A stretch of 64,000 bases of DNA from Bradyrhizobium sp. ORS 278 (GTDB taxonomy: Bacteria > Pseudomonadota > Alphaproteobacteria > Rhizobiales > Xanthobacteraceae), in assembly GCF_000026145.1 (NCBI RefSeq), contig NC_009445.1, positions 5,672,501 to 5,736,500 of the forward strand, in the 5' to 3' direction. The notes beneath the pieces were generated by a model. It saw only the letters and a list, made by a program, of their open reading frames with translations. It was not told where the DNA came from and did not search any database. The position numbers and the translations under genes were made by a program. Within the stretch, counting starts at the first letter, position 1. Each line of letters starts with the position of its first letter. Positions 1 to 7,475 of this stretch are shown piece by piece.

Positions 1-324
1 GGTGTGTTCGTCAACCCGGAGCGCATCCAGTCGCAGCTCGAAGGTGCTGCGATCATGGGGCTGAGCCTCGCCAAATATGGCGAGGTCAGCTTTAAGAACG
101 GCCGGGTGCAGCAGCGCAACTTCGACGACCATCAGGTGGTCCGGATCGACGAGGCGCCGCTGGTCACCAACGTGCACATCGTCCCGGCGGATGCCGAGAC
201 GCCGCCGAGCGGCGTCGGGGAGCCGGGCGTGCCGCCATTCGCGCCGGCGCTCGCCAACGCGATCTTTGCCGCCACCGGCAAACGGCTGCGGGCGCTGCCA
301 ATCGGCAACCAGCTCGCGACCTGA
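1..324 (+). CDS. Molybdenum hydroxylase (aldehyde/xanthine dehydrogenase family) large subunit, C-terminal end
   Basis: Only the last 107 residues are in the window; the frame is open from base 1 and ends at TGA 322-324. The residues fit the C-terminus of the large molybdopterin-binding subunit of the xanthine oxidase family, closest in feel to isoquinoline 1-oxidoreductase beta subunits. The stretch [17 protein letters not shown] is followed by [18 protein letters not shown]. In this family the glutamate of the GVGE motif acts as the base at the Mo centre during hydroxylation of an aldehyde or N-heterocycle. The small 2Fe-2S subunit would be expected upstream, outside the window. The substrate cannot be told from this piece. 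Confidence 0.85.
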   Translation, partial: GVFVNPERIQSQLEGAAIMGLSLAKYGEVSFKNGRVQQRNFDDHQVVRIDEAPLVTNVHIVPADAETPPSGVGEPGVPPFAPALANAIFAATGKRLRALPIGNQLAT

Positions 325-395
325 CGGCCGCGACACGACGACGTCATCGGCCGGAGCAATCCGGCCGATGAGCGCCTCGACAGAGCTTTGATCTA

Positions 396-776
396 TCAGC
401 GCCCGTAGCGCACCGAGGCATAGCGGCCGATCACCGCGCCACGGGTCTGTCCCGGCACACCAGCCACGCCATGCGGCGTGCTGCCGCAATCCTGGCGCAG
501 CGGCGCCGGCGCAGGCTTCGTCGCAGCGGTCGCAGGCGGGTGGCCCTCGACGAGCTTGGTCACCAGCGAGCGCAGCCGCTGGTTCTCGATCTCCAGCTCC
601 TTCAGATGCCGCAGGGCCGGACTGGTGAGACCGCCATAGCGCTGCCGCCAGCGATAGAAGGTGCGCAGCGACACGCCGGCCGTGCTGCAAATTTCGGCAA
701 TCGGAACGCCCGACTCCGCCTCGCAAAGCAGAACCAGGATCTCGTGCTCGGTGTGCAGGGAACGTCGCATGCTCAT
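396..776 (-). CDS. Orphan transposase-like helix-turn-helix protein (IS3 OrfA type)
   Basis: A 126-residue protein with the IS3/IS911 OrfA layout: an N-terminal helix-turn-helix (about residues 8-45, with SGVPIAEICSTAGVSLRTFY and the WRQRYGG motif) and a short leucine-zipper-like segment (LKELEIENQRLRSLV). The C-terminal third is proline/alanine rich and unlike OrfA. I chose the ATG at 774-776; another ATG two codons further in (768-770) is equally usable. No OrfB integrase core, frameshift window or terminal inverted repeats are visible around it, so it is probably a remnant or a domesticated DNA-binding protein rather than an active element. It converges with the molybdenum hydroxylase gene. 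Confidence 0.6.
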   Translation of the reverse strand: MSMRRSLHTEHEILVLLCEAESGVPIAEICSTAGVSLRTFYRWRQRYGGLTSPALRHLKELEIENQRLRSLVTKLVEGHPPATAATKPAPAPLRQDCGSTPHGVAGVPGQTRGAVIGRYASVRYGR

Positions 777-1077
777 ACACCCCCACGCGGCCAACACGAC
801 TATTCTCGCATGATTTCCATAAGCTTGATAGAGCGCCAGCGCATGGCGCTCGCGACCGCGCGCCGCATGCGCATGCGGCGAGAGCGGGCCACCGCGCCGA
901 AGATGGCTCCTCAAGACCTGACGCCGCCGCCCCGCCAATTGTCAAAATTGACACAAGCCGCCGCGGCCCAACCGTTTTGCCAGGAGCGTAAGCAAGGCTG
1001 AACAGTTTTTGGCATTGCTCGATGCCGCGACCTGCCTTGAAATCAGCGCGCAGACCCGAGCCCGACGGAGACAGCCC
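777..1077. other. Intergenic region upstream of the amidase gene
   Basis: About 300 bases between two divergent genes. Apart from the TGTCAA/TTGACA dyad listed separately I see no conserved gene. The frames that stay open here are arginine-rich and look like high-GC artefacts. Confidence 0.5.
940..953. promoter_or_regulatory. Candidate operator: TGTCAA-AA-TTGACA dyad
   Basis: Two perfect 6-base arms (TGTCAA and TTGACA) are separated by two A residues, about 125 bases before the amidase start. Such a short symmetric site in a divergent intergenic region suggests a regulator binding site, but the TTGACA arm could equally serve as a -35 element. No dedicated regulator is adjacent. Confidence 0.3.
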
Positions 1078-2016
1078 ATGTCCAAACGCCACGAGATTCC
1101 CGCGACGCATGAGAGCATGGTGTGGGGCTATCTCGACAGCACCACGCCGCCGGTGCTCGAGGTCGCCTCCGGCGATACGGTGACGCTGCATTCCTTCCCG
1201 GCCGGCGGCAAGGAGACCTTGCCCAAGGACCACAGCATCGTTCCGCCTGCGTACCTCACCGCGCTGGACACCATGATCCAGGGGCCGGGGCCGCATTTCA
1301 TCACCGGCCCGGTCTATGTGAAGGGCGCACAGCCCGGCGACACGCTGCAGGTCGACATCCTCAGTTGCAAGGTCAGCCAGGACTGGGGCTTCGTCTCGAT
1401 CCTGCCCTTGCTCGGCACCCTGCCCGACGAGTTCACCGACTACGAGACCATCCATCCGAAGGTCGATCACGAGCGCCAGGTCTGCATCATGCCCTGGGGC
1501 ACCGAGATCGCGCTCGATCCGTTCTTCGGCATCATCGCGACAGCGCCGCCGCCGGCGTGGGGACGGTGCGGCTCTCCGGTGCCGCGCAGCTTCGGCGGCA
1601 ACATGGACAACAAGGAGCTGCGGCCCGGCACGACGCTGTATCTGCCCGTGTTCAACGAGGGCGCGCTGTTCTTCGCCGGCGATGGCCACGGCGTGCAGGG
1701 TGACGGCGAGGTCTGCATCACCGCGCTCGAGACCGGCGTCACCGGCACCTTCCGCCTCACGGTACGCAAGGACATGGATATCACCTGGCCGTTCGCCGAG
1801 AACGCCACCCACCTGATGTCGATCGGCCTCGACGAGGATCTCGACGACGCCGCCAAGCAGGCGACTCGCGAGATGGTCAAGCATGTCTGCGCCCGCACCA
1901 ACCTGTCGCGCAACCAGGCCTACATGCTGTGCTCGCTGGCCGGCAATCTGCGCGTCACCCAGATGGTGGACGGCAACAAGGGCATCCACATGCTGCTGCC
2001 GAAGGCTTATCTTTAG
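1078..2016 (+). CDS. Acetamidase/formamidase family protein
   Basis: A 312-residue cytoplasmic hydrolase of the FmdA/AmdA family, which releases ammonia from formamide, acetamide or other short amides. Family features visible are the N-terminal beta-rich part with GPFxxTGPVYVKGAQPGD-like sequence (here HFITGPVYVKGAQPGDTLQV), the central PFFGIIATAPPPAWG, and the GGNMDNKEL plus GDGHGVQGDGEV motifs typical of the fold. I chose ATG 1078 (MSKRHEIPAT), which follows CGGAGACAG, over an earlier in-frame start at 1009 that would add a non-conserved leader. It stands alone between the HTH orphan and the convergent ccoG. Its nitrogen-releasing role fits the amide/imide theme further downstream, but no link is shown. 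Confidence 0.85.
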   Translation: MSKRHEIPATHESMVWGYLDSTTPPVLEVASGDTVTLHSFPAGGKETLPKDHSIVPPAYLTALDTMIQGPGPHFITGPVYVKGAQPGDTLQVDILSCKVSQDWGFVSILPLLGTLPDEFTDYETIHPKVDHERQVCIMPWGTEIALDPFFGIIATAPPPAWGRCGSPVPRSFGGNMDNKELRPGTTLYLPVFNEGALFFAGDGHGVQGDGEVCITALETGVTGTFRLTVRKDMDITWPFAENATHLMSIGLDEDLDDAAKQATREMVKHVCARTNLSRNQAYMLCSLAGNLRVTQMVDGNKGIHMLLPKAYL

Positions 2017-2024
2017 TCCCTCCT

Positions 2025-3518
2025 CTACCGGTTGACGAAGCGGTCGTGCGCGCTCAGCACGACCTGCCCGGCGGCATCGATCGCCTGGAAGGTGACATCG
2101 GCATCCAAAGGCTCGGGCATGGTCAGCGTCACCCGCAGCGTCTCCGAGCCATCCGGCTCGACCTCGATCGCATCCGCCGTGGCGTGCCCGACGATCGCGA
2201 GCGCCGCGTCGACGCCGCTGATGCCGAGCGTAAAGCTTTGCGCGGCCGAGGACTTGTTGAGCAGCTTGACCGTATAGGCGTTGCGCACCGAACCGTCCGA
2301 CAGCCGCACCGACATCGGATCGCGGTCGTGCTGCACCGACAGCACGGCGGTGGTCTTGGTCACGAACGACACCGCGATCAGGCCGGCCAGCGCCACGCAG
2401 GCGAGCGCGAGACCGATCGTCTTCGGCCGCAGCAGCCGCGAGACCCTCGGCTGCCCGGCGCGGCCGCGTTCGATGTTGGTCCAGCTCTCGTAGTCGATCA
2501 GGCCGCGCGGCCGGTCGAGCTTGGCCATTACGCCGTCGCAGGCATCGACGCAGAGGCCGCAATTGATGCAAGCGAAGTTCGGCCCCTGGCGGATATCGAT
2601 GCCGATCGGGCAGACCGCGACGCAGGCGCCGCAATCGACACAGTCGCCCGCCGGCTCGCCCAGCGCGCGCGCCTCGGCCGCCTTCTTCACCGACATCCGG
2701 ACCTCGCCGCGGTAGTCGCGGTAGTTCACGGTGAAGGCTTGGGGATCCCAGATCGCGCCTTGAAAACGCGGCCACGGGCACATGAAGGTGCAGACCTGCT
2801 CGCGCGCGAAGCCGGCGAGACCGTAGGTGGTGCCGGCGAACACGAGCGTCCATGTCAAGGCGGTGACCGTCATCTCGCCGTGGGCCAGATCGCGCAGCAG
2901 TTCCGGCGCGTCGGTGAAGTAGAAGATCAAGGTGCCGCCGGTGAGAAGCGCGATCAGCATCCACAGCGCATGCTTGGTCGCGATCTGCGCGACGCGCTTC
3001 GCCGTCAGCGGCGAACTGAGATTCTTCAGCCGCTGCCGGCGGTCGCCTTCGACCAGCCGCTCGACCAGCAGGAACAGGTCGGTCCACACCGTCTGCGGAC
3101 AGGCGAAGCCGCACCACAAGCGGCCGGCGAGCGCGTTCACCAGAATCAGGATCAAGGTCGCCAGCAGCATGGCCGCGGTGATGAGATAGAGGTCCTGCGG
3201 CCAGATTTCGGCCGGGCCGAGATAGAGCTTGCCGTGGGCGAAATCGAGCAGCACCGCCTGGTCCGGCGCGTTCGAACCGCGGTTCCAGCGGATGAAGGGC
3301 GTGACGTAGTAGACTGACAGCGTGAGCATCAGGATCAGCCATTTGAGCCGGCGGATCGGCCCCCTGACGCCTTGCGGAACCACGGGACCGCCGGGCTGGC
3401 GCGGCGATCGTGCCGGCTTGCGCACACGCGTTGCGCCCTGAGCGGGGACCTGGCTTTTGCGTTCGCCCTGCGCCATGCGGCGCGTCCTGGCGTGATCGAT
3501 CTCGATGGTGATGGCCAC
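2025..3518 (-). CDS. ccoG: Cytochrome c oxidase accessory protein CcoG (FixG/RdxA family)
   Basis: A membrane-bound ferredoxin-like protein needed for assembly of cbb3-type oxidase, probably in copper reduction or delivery. The N-terminal half has about four to five membrane segments (for example around WLILMLTLSVYYV and LYLITAAMLLATLILILV) with the conserved GRLWCGFACPQTVWTDLF. It is followed by two 4Fe-4S clusters (CVDCGACVAVCPIGIDI and CINCGLCVDACD), one more membrane segment and a C-terminal Ig-like FixG domain. The GTG at 3516-3518 is preceded by GAGGG; an ATG 14 codons further in (3474-3476) is also possible, giving 497 or 483 residues. It is unusual in standing alone: no ccoNOQP or ccoHIS genes flank it. 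Confidence 0.9.
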   Translation of the reverse strand: MAITIEIDHARTRRMAQGERKSQVPAQGATRVRKPARSPRQPGGPVVPQGVRGPIRRLKWLILMLTLSVYYVTPFIRWNRGSNAPDQAVLLDFAHGKLYLGPAEIWPQDLYLITAAMLLATLILILVNALAGRLWCGFACPQTVWTDLFLLVERLVEGDRRQRLKNLSSPLTAKRVAQIATKHALWMLIALLTGGTLIFYFTDAPELLRDLAHGEMTVTALTWTLVFAGTTYGLAGFAREQVCTFMCPWPRFQGAIWDPQAFTVNYRDYRGEVRMSVKKAAEARALGEPAGDCVDCGACVAVCPIGIDIRQGPNFACINCGLCVDACDGVMAKLDRPRGLIDYESWTNIERGRAGQPRVSRLLRPKTIGLALACVALAGLIAVSFVTKTTAVLSVQHDRDPMSVRLSDGSVRNAYTVKLLNKSSAAQSFTLGISGVDAALAIVGHATADAIEVEPDGSETLRVTLTMPEPLDADVTFQAIDAAGQVVLSAHDRFVNR

Positions 3519-3833
3519 GTCTGCCCTCGTTCGCTTGCCTGTTGCATGCGACGATAGGCGGCGGTGCGAGCCGGCTCTTTGTCGGGCCACAAACTTGCGA
3601 ACGTGTGGCAGCCGCTGTTTGCGCGGGAGCAACGAGTGCCAGGGCCGGGCGGGCGATGAGAGGGCGCGGCACCGCGAGTGCGATGGCGGCAAATGCAACA
3701 CCCGATGGGATAATGGCGTCCGCCGCGTTCTCTTGGTGCCGCGCAGCGGCAATGCCCGCCGCGCGTCTCTCACCGTGTGCGGCAGGGCAATCGCGTATGA
3801 CCTTCGGAGTTCAGTACGCGTCTGTCTCCACAT

Positions 3834-3908
3834 CGTCATGGCCGGGCCTGTCCCGGCCATCCACGTCGGTCGGCATGCTGAGAACGACGTGGATGCCCGG
3901 GCATGACG
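3834..3908. repeat. Dispersed palindromic repeat (CGTCATGGCCGGG type)
   Basis: Opens with CGTCATGGCCGGG and closes with CCCGGGCATGACG; the interior holds a second inverted pair, CATCCACGTC and GACGTGGATG. It can fold into a long cruciform or RNA hairpin. The form matches the REP-like intergenic elements familiar from Bradyrhizobium-type genomes. Confidence 0.7.
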
Positions 3909-3935
3909 GAGCAAATCATCGGCAGCGGCAGTGCC

Positions 3936-4019
3936 GTAGCCCGGATGAGCGCAAGCGATATCCGGGATCTCACCGGTGCCTTCGGAGAACCCGCATGTCG
4001 CTGCGCTCATGCGGGCTAC
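3936..4019. repeat. Dispersed palindromic repeat (GTAGCCCGGATGAGCG type)
   Basis: The left arm GTAGCCCGGATGAGCG pairs with the right arm CGCTCATGCGGGCTAC, with a shorter internal palindrome (ATATCCGGGAT). It ends about 20 bases before the stop of the FAH-fold gene and may act as its transcription terminator or as a mRNA 3'-end stabiliser. Confidence 0.65.
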
Positions 4020-4039
4020 GAGGCCAGCCGCCTTCATCC

Positions 4040-4834
4040 TCAAACGATCTTGATCGACATATCCGGCAGGCCCTCGAGCTTGCACAGCAGCACGTCGCCC
4101 TTCACGACGGGTCCGACATTCTCCGGCGTGCCGGAATAGATGATGTCGCCGGCCTTGAGCTCGAACGCCTCGGAGAGCTTGGCGATCTGCTCGGCGACGC
4201 TCCAGATCATCTTGGTGAGATCAGAGCTCTGCCGAACCGTCCCGTTCACGGCGAGCGAGATCGCGCCTTTGGTGAAATGGCCGACGTTCGAAACCGGATG
4301 GATCGGGCCGATGACGGCGGCATGATCGAAGCTCTTGCCGATCTCCCAGGGCTTCTTCTCGGCGGCCATGCCGTTCTGCAGATCGCGCCGGGTCATGTCG
4401 AGGCCGAGCGCATAGCCATAGACGTGGTCGAGCGCGGATTCGACCGGGATGTTGGTGCCGCCGGATTTCAGCGCGGCGACCAGCTCGACCTCGTGGTGAT
4501 AGTTCTTGGTCAGCGACGGATAGGGATGGTCGGCGACCTCACCGACCGCGACGTTCTGGATGGCATCCGTCGGCTTCTGGAAGAAGAATGGCGGCTCGCG
4601 GTTCGGATCGGAGCCGCGCTCGATCGCATGCGCGGCGTAGTTGCGGCCGATGCAGTAGATGCGGCGGACGGGGAACACGCCCTGCTCGCCAGCGATCGGA
4701 ATCGTCGTCGCCGCTACGGCGAAGATCGGCTTCGGTCCGACCTGGGCTGCGGCAGGCTGAGTGTCCGTGAGGAGCGCGGCCGCGGCGGCGGCGCTGCCCG
4801 CGACGAGAAGATTGCGGCGTGAGGGCTCTGCCAT
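4040..4834 (-). CDS. Fumarylacetoacetate hydrolase-fold protein with twin-arginine signal
   Basis: A 264-residue protein. Residues 1-31 form a twin-arginine export signal (SRRNLLVAGSAAAAAALL, ending AAAQ). The rest is an FAH-family catalytic domain: YCIGRNYAAHA, PPFFFQKPTDA, the metal-binding segment HHEVELVAAL, GYALGLDMTRRDLQ and the terminal GDIIYSGTPENVGPV. FAH-family enzymes hydrolyse or decarboxylate acylpyruvates and related 2-oxo acids with a divalent metal and are normally cytoplasmic, so a Tat signal is uncommon. The start is preceded by a strong AGGAGGA. The gene is not in an operon with its neighbours. Confidence 0.85.
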   Translation of the reverse strand: MAEPSRRNLLVAGSAAAAAALLTDTQPAAAQVGPKPIFAVAATTIPIAGEQGVFPVRRIYCIGRNYAAHAIERGSDPNREPPFFFQKPTDAIQNVAVGEVADHPYPSLTKNYHHEVELVAALKSGGTNIPVESALDHVYGYALGLDMTRRDLQNGMAAEKKPWEIGKSFDHAAVIGPIHPVSNVGHFTKGAISLAVNGTVRQSSDLTKMIWSVAEQIAKLSEAFELKAGDIIYSGTPENVGPVVKGDVLLCKLEGLPDMSIKIV

Positions 4835-4992
4835 TCGGTTCCTCCTGAGATCGGCCGCCTCCCAGGCAGCCTGTTGTTCTTCGGCGCTTCGGCGCGTCTT
4901 GACTGATAAGCATATCCATTATGCCAGCGCCACAATCCGCGCACGCGCCGTCGCTCTCGCGACGCAGCACGCGCCCGAAGCGATGGCCGAGA

Positions 4993-5375
4993 CCCTCGCT
5001 CGACCAGGCGAGGGCGCAGGGAAGGCCGGACCTCGACTGAGGCCCGTGGCCCGCCTGCTCAAAAAAATGCTGGCGGCAGGTACCACAGGTTCAGCCGGAC
5101 AGACCCGGCCTTCCCTGCGCGATGGGTTTCACGGCTGCTCCGAGCTCTCCCCGGGGACCGGCTTGTTTGCCCCCGTCACCCGCGCGTCACGTCCCGTCAC
5201 GGATCATGACGCAGCGGGCTTGGCGCCAGCTTCGGGGCACCAGGACCACACGGCTTGACCGTCCGCAGGCTGCCAATCGTCCGGCGCTTCAGCACCTGAC
5301 AAGCCCGCGGCCACCGCTCCCCGCCTCCGCGTATCGTGACGACGCGTACGCCCCTCAGCATGAGGACGGGATGGG
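4993..5375 (+). repeat. Large dispersed element, copy A (about 380 bp)
   Basis: Closely related to copy B at 43759-44116, in the same orientation. Shared blocks in order are GCAGGGAAGGCCGG, CCGGCCTTCCCTGCGC, a CTCCCYGGGGACCGG block, a CCAGGACCACACG block, and a closing CGTATCGTGACGACGCG followed by TACGCCCCTC. The first two blocks are perfect 14-base inverted arms (5016-5029 and 5105-5118), so the left third can form a large hairpin. The interior between blocks has diverged by substitutions and small indels. No open frame is conserved in sense, so this is an RNA-like or MITE-like intergenic element rather than a gene. Confidence 0.75.
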
Positions 5376-5475
5376 CTGATATGATCATTATTTCGGAAAA
5401 ATCGCAATAGTTTTTTTTCTCGTACCCAGGGCAGACATGTTCGCTTCGGTCCGATCCCTGTCGTCCTGCACGACC

Positions 5476-5631
5476 CCCCAAACCCTCACCCTGAGGGGCC
5501 CGCCCTCCGGCGGGCGTCTCGAAGGGCGAGGCCTCGGTCGGGCCTCGTGGTTCGAGACGCGCCGCGAACGACGACCTTGATTCGCAATTGGCCTGATTGG
5601 CGCGGCGCTCCTCACCGTGAGGGTCCGGCAC
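5476..5631. repeat. Dispersed palindromic repeat (TTCGAGACGCGCCGC type), copy 1
   Basis: Contains CCTCACCCTGAGG, GGCGGGCGTCTCGAAGG, GGTTCGAGACGCGCCGCG and CTCCTCACCGTGAGGGT. The same modules occur at 22571-22690. The parts are short inverted repeats, typical of a REP-like mosaic. Confidence 0.65.
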
Positions 5632-5765
5632 CGAGGTCGGCGCTGCACATTGATCATAAACACGTCGACGGGCGTGTTCATGCAAAGGGTACAGTGACCG
5701 GTTCCTCTGATCCGCGGGACCTCCCGCCTCGTTCCCTCGTTGTCATCAACCGAACGGCGCACGCC

Positions 5766-6410
5766 ATGACCGAGCCGACACCACTGAGGAGACGCCGCAT
5801 GCTGATCGGGCTGACCGGTCTCGTCGTGCTCGTGCTGGCCGGCGCCGCCATTGCTGCGGGGCCGCTCATGAGCCGGGTCGAACATCCCAAATACGACGTG
5901 GTCAGCCGCGACGGCGACTATGAGATCCGCGCCTACGCGCCGATGATCATCGCGCAGGCCGAGGTGCAGGGCGCGCGCAGGCCCGCGATCGAGGAAGGCT
6001 TCCGCATCATCGGCGGCTACATCTTTGGCGCCAACCAGGGCAAGGCGAAGATCGCGATGACCGCGCCGGTGCAGCAGCAGGCGGCCGCGGCAGCTCCCGC
6101 GGATGGCGTGGCCAGCGACCGCTGGAGCGTCAGCTTCGTGATGCCGTCGAGCTGGTCGCTCGACACCCTGCCGCCACCGGCGGATGCCAGGATCAAGCTG
6201 ACGCCCCTGCCGGCGCAGCGCATGCTCGCGATCACGTTCTCGGGCTCGTATTCCGACGGAATTCTGGCCGACAAGACCCGCGAGCTGCGCGACTACGCGC
6301 AGCGGCAGGGCATCACCGTCTCCGGCACGCCGCTGCTCGCCTTCTACAATCCGCCCTGGACGCTGCCGATGCTGCGGCGGAACGAGGTGATGCTGGCGTG
6401 TAGTTGTTAG
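5766..6410 (+). CDS. SOUL family haem-binding protein
   Basis: A 214-residue protein of the SOUL/HBP family, which binds haem or other tetrapyrroles. A hydrophobic N-terminal segment (residues about 13-33, MLIGLTGLVVLVLAGAAIAA) makes it membrane-anchored or exported. The SOUL domain follows: PKYDVVSRDGDYEIRAY, GFRIIGGYIFGANQGKAKIAMT (the conserved G-Y-I-F-G-x-N and K-I-x-M-T-x-P-V), then DRWSVSFVMPSSWSLDTLP and the C-terminal FYNPPWTLPMLRRNEV. The ATG at 5766 precedes the arginine-rich signal start; a second ATG at 5799 would also give an anchor. It stands alone downstream of two repeats. Confidence 0.9.
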   Translation: MTEPTPLRRRRMLIGLTGLVVLVLAGAAIAAGPLMSRVEHPKYDVVSRDGDYEIRAYAPMIIAQAEVQGARRPAIEEGFRIIGGYIFGANQGKAKIAMTAPVQQQAAAAAPADGVASDRWSVSFVMPSSWSLDTLPPPADARIKLTPLPAQRMLAITFSGSYSDGILADKTRELRDYAQRQGITVSGTPLLAFYNPPWTLPMLRRNEVMLACSC

Positions 6411-6439
6411 TCTAGCCGAGTTTGCTGCCACAATACTGG

Positions 6440-6592
6440 TGCGCTCTCTCTCCCCGTCCTGCACGGGGAGAGGGCTGGGTGAGGGCAAAACGCCCGGGAA
6501 TTGTTCGCGGATCGACCTGTCCCCCTCACCCGGATTGCATCTTCGATGCAATCCGACCTCTTCCAGCCAGCGGGGCGAGGTACACCACCGTC
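6440..6592. repeat. Dispersed repeat (CTCCCCGTC...GGGGAGAGGGC type)
   Basis: An opening CTCTCTCCCCGTCCTGCACGG-like hairpin with GGGAGAGGGCTGGGTGAGGG is followed by CCCCTCACCCGGATTGCATC and its reverse partner GATGCAATCCGACCTC. This is a mosaic of two hairpins in the gap between convergent genes. A related element lies at 62055-62185. Confidence 0.6.
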
Positions 6593-6652
6593 GCCGCGCG
6601 AGCTGTGATCAAATCACAGCACTGTCTGAGATTTCAGCTCGGCTTTTTGCCC

Positions 6653-7429
6653 TCACTCCTCCACGATCGCCACCGCGCGCGTCCATCCAGCGGACGCGCG
6701 CTCGATCTTGACCGGGAAGCACGACACCATGAACCCGGTCGGCGGCAGCTGCTCCAGATTGTGCAGCTTCTCGAGGTGGCAATAGCCGATGTGGCGGCCG
6801 GCCTTGTGGCCTTCCCAGATCAGCGCCGCGTCGTGGGTCTCGGCATATTTCTGCGCTGTGAACACGAACGGCGCATCCCAGCTCCAGCCGTCGGTGCCGG
6901 TCAACCGGACGCCGCGCTCGAGGAGATACATCGTCGCCTCATAGCCCATCCCACAGCCGGAGTTGACGTAGTTCGCCTGCCCGAAGCGCGCGCCGGCGGA
7001 GGTGTTGACCACAACGATCTCGAGCGGCGACAGCGTGTGGCCGATGCGTTTCAGCTCGGCCTCGACGTCCTTTGCCGTCACCACATAGCCATCGGGAAAA
7101 TGCCGGAAGTCGAGTTTCACGCCCGGCTGCAGGCACCAGTCCAGCGGCACCTCGTCGATGGTCCAGGCGCGCTCGCCGCGATTCATCGTCGGATGAAAGT
7201 GCCAGGGCGCGTCGAGATGGGTGCCGTTATGCGTCGACAAATTGACCTGCTCGACCGCCCAGCCCTGCCCGTCCGGCAGGTCCTCGGCCTTCAGCCCATC
7301 AAAGAACTGCAGCATGCGCGGCAGTCCCTGCTGGTGGTCGATATAGGTGATGGTCGGATGATTACCAGGCGGATCGGCCGGCACGTCGTTCTGCAGCGGC
7401 ACGGAGATGTCGATCAGCTTGCGGGCCAT
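6653..7429 (-). CDS. Cyclase family (kynurenine formamidase-like) metal hydrolase
   Basis: A 258-residue cytoplasmic protein of the PF04199 family, whose members are kynurenine formamidase, isatin hydrolase and related amide or imide-ring hydrolases. The signature HNGTHLDAPWHF (about residues 67-78), with its metal-binding histidines and aspartate, is intact. Further family features are the DGWSWDAPFVF segment and the C-terminal CHLEKLHNLEQLPPTGF. It is the second gene of a leftward pair with the FAH-fold hydrolase, separated by 46 bases. The pair is divergent from an ABC importer operon, so it probably acts on that importer's substrate. Confidence 0.88.
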   Translation of the reverse strand: MARKLIDISVPLQNDVPADPPGNHPTITYIDHQQGLPRMLQFFDGLKAEDLPDGQGWAVEQVNLSTHNGTHLDAPWHFHPTMNRGERAWTIDEVPLDWCLQPGVKLDFRHFPDGYVVTAKDVEAELKRIGHTLSPLEIVVVNTSAGARFGQANYVNSGCGMGYEATMYLLERGVRLTGTDGWSWDAPFVFTAQKYAETHDAALIWEGHKAGRHIGYCHLEKLHNLEQLPPTGFMVSCFPVKIERASAGWTRAVAIVEE

Positions 7430-7475
7430 GGGCGGTCCTCTCTCTTGTCGTTCTTGGTTGTCATCGCCGGTCGTG

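Larger units (their letters stand above)
3519..4039. other. Non-coding gap carrying two palindromic repeats
   Basis: About 520 bases without a convincing gene, between ccoG and the FAH-fold gene, both leftward. Its right half holds the two repeats listed next. The left half should hold the ccoG promoter, but I cannot pick one with confidence. Confidence 0.6.
4835..5765. other. Long non-coding gap, mostly dispersed repeats
   Basis: About 930 bases between divergent genes. It contains a 380-base repeat (4993-5375) and a second repeat family member (5476-5631). An AT-rich stretch with a T8 run (around 5400-5420) separates them. I see no protein-coding gene. Confidence 0.7.

Noticed and set aside
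396-776. An IS3 insertion sequence
   Set aside because: Only an OrfA-like part exists; no OrfB, terminal repeats or target duplication could be found around it.
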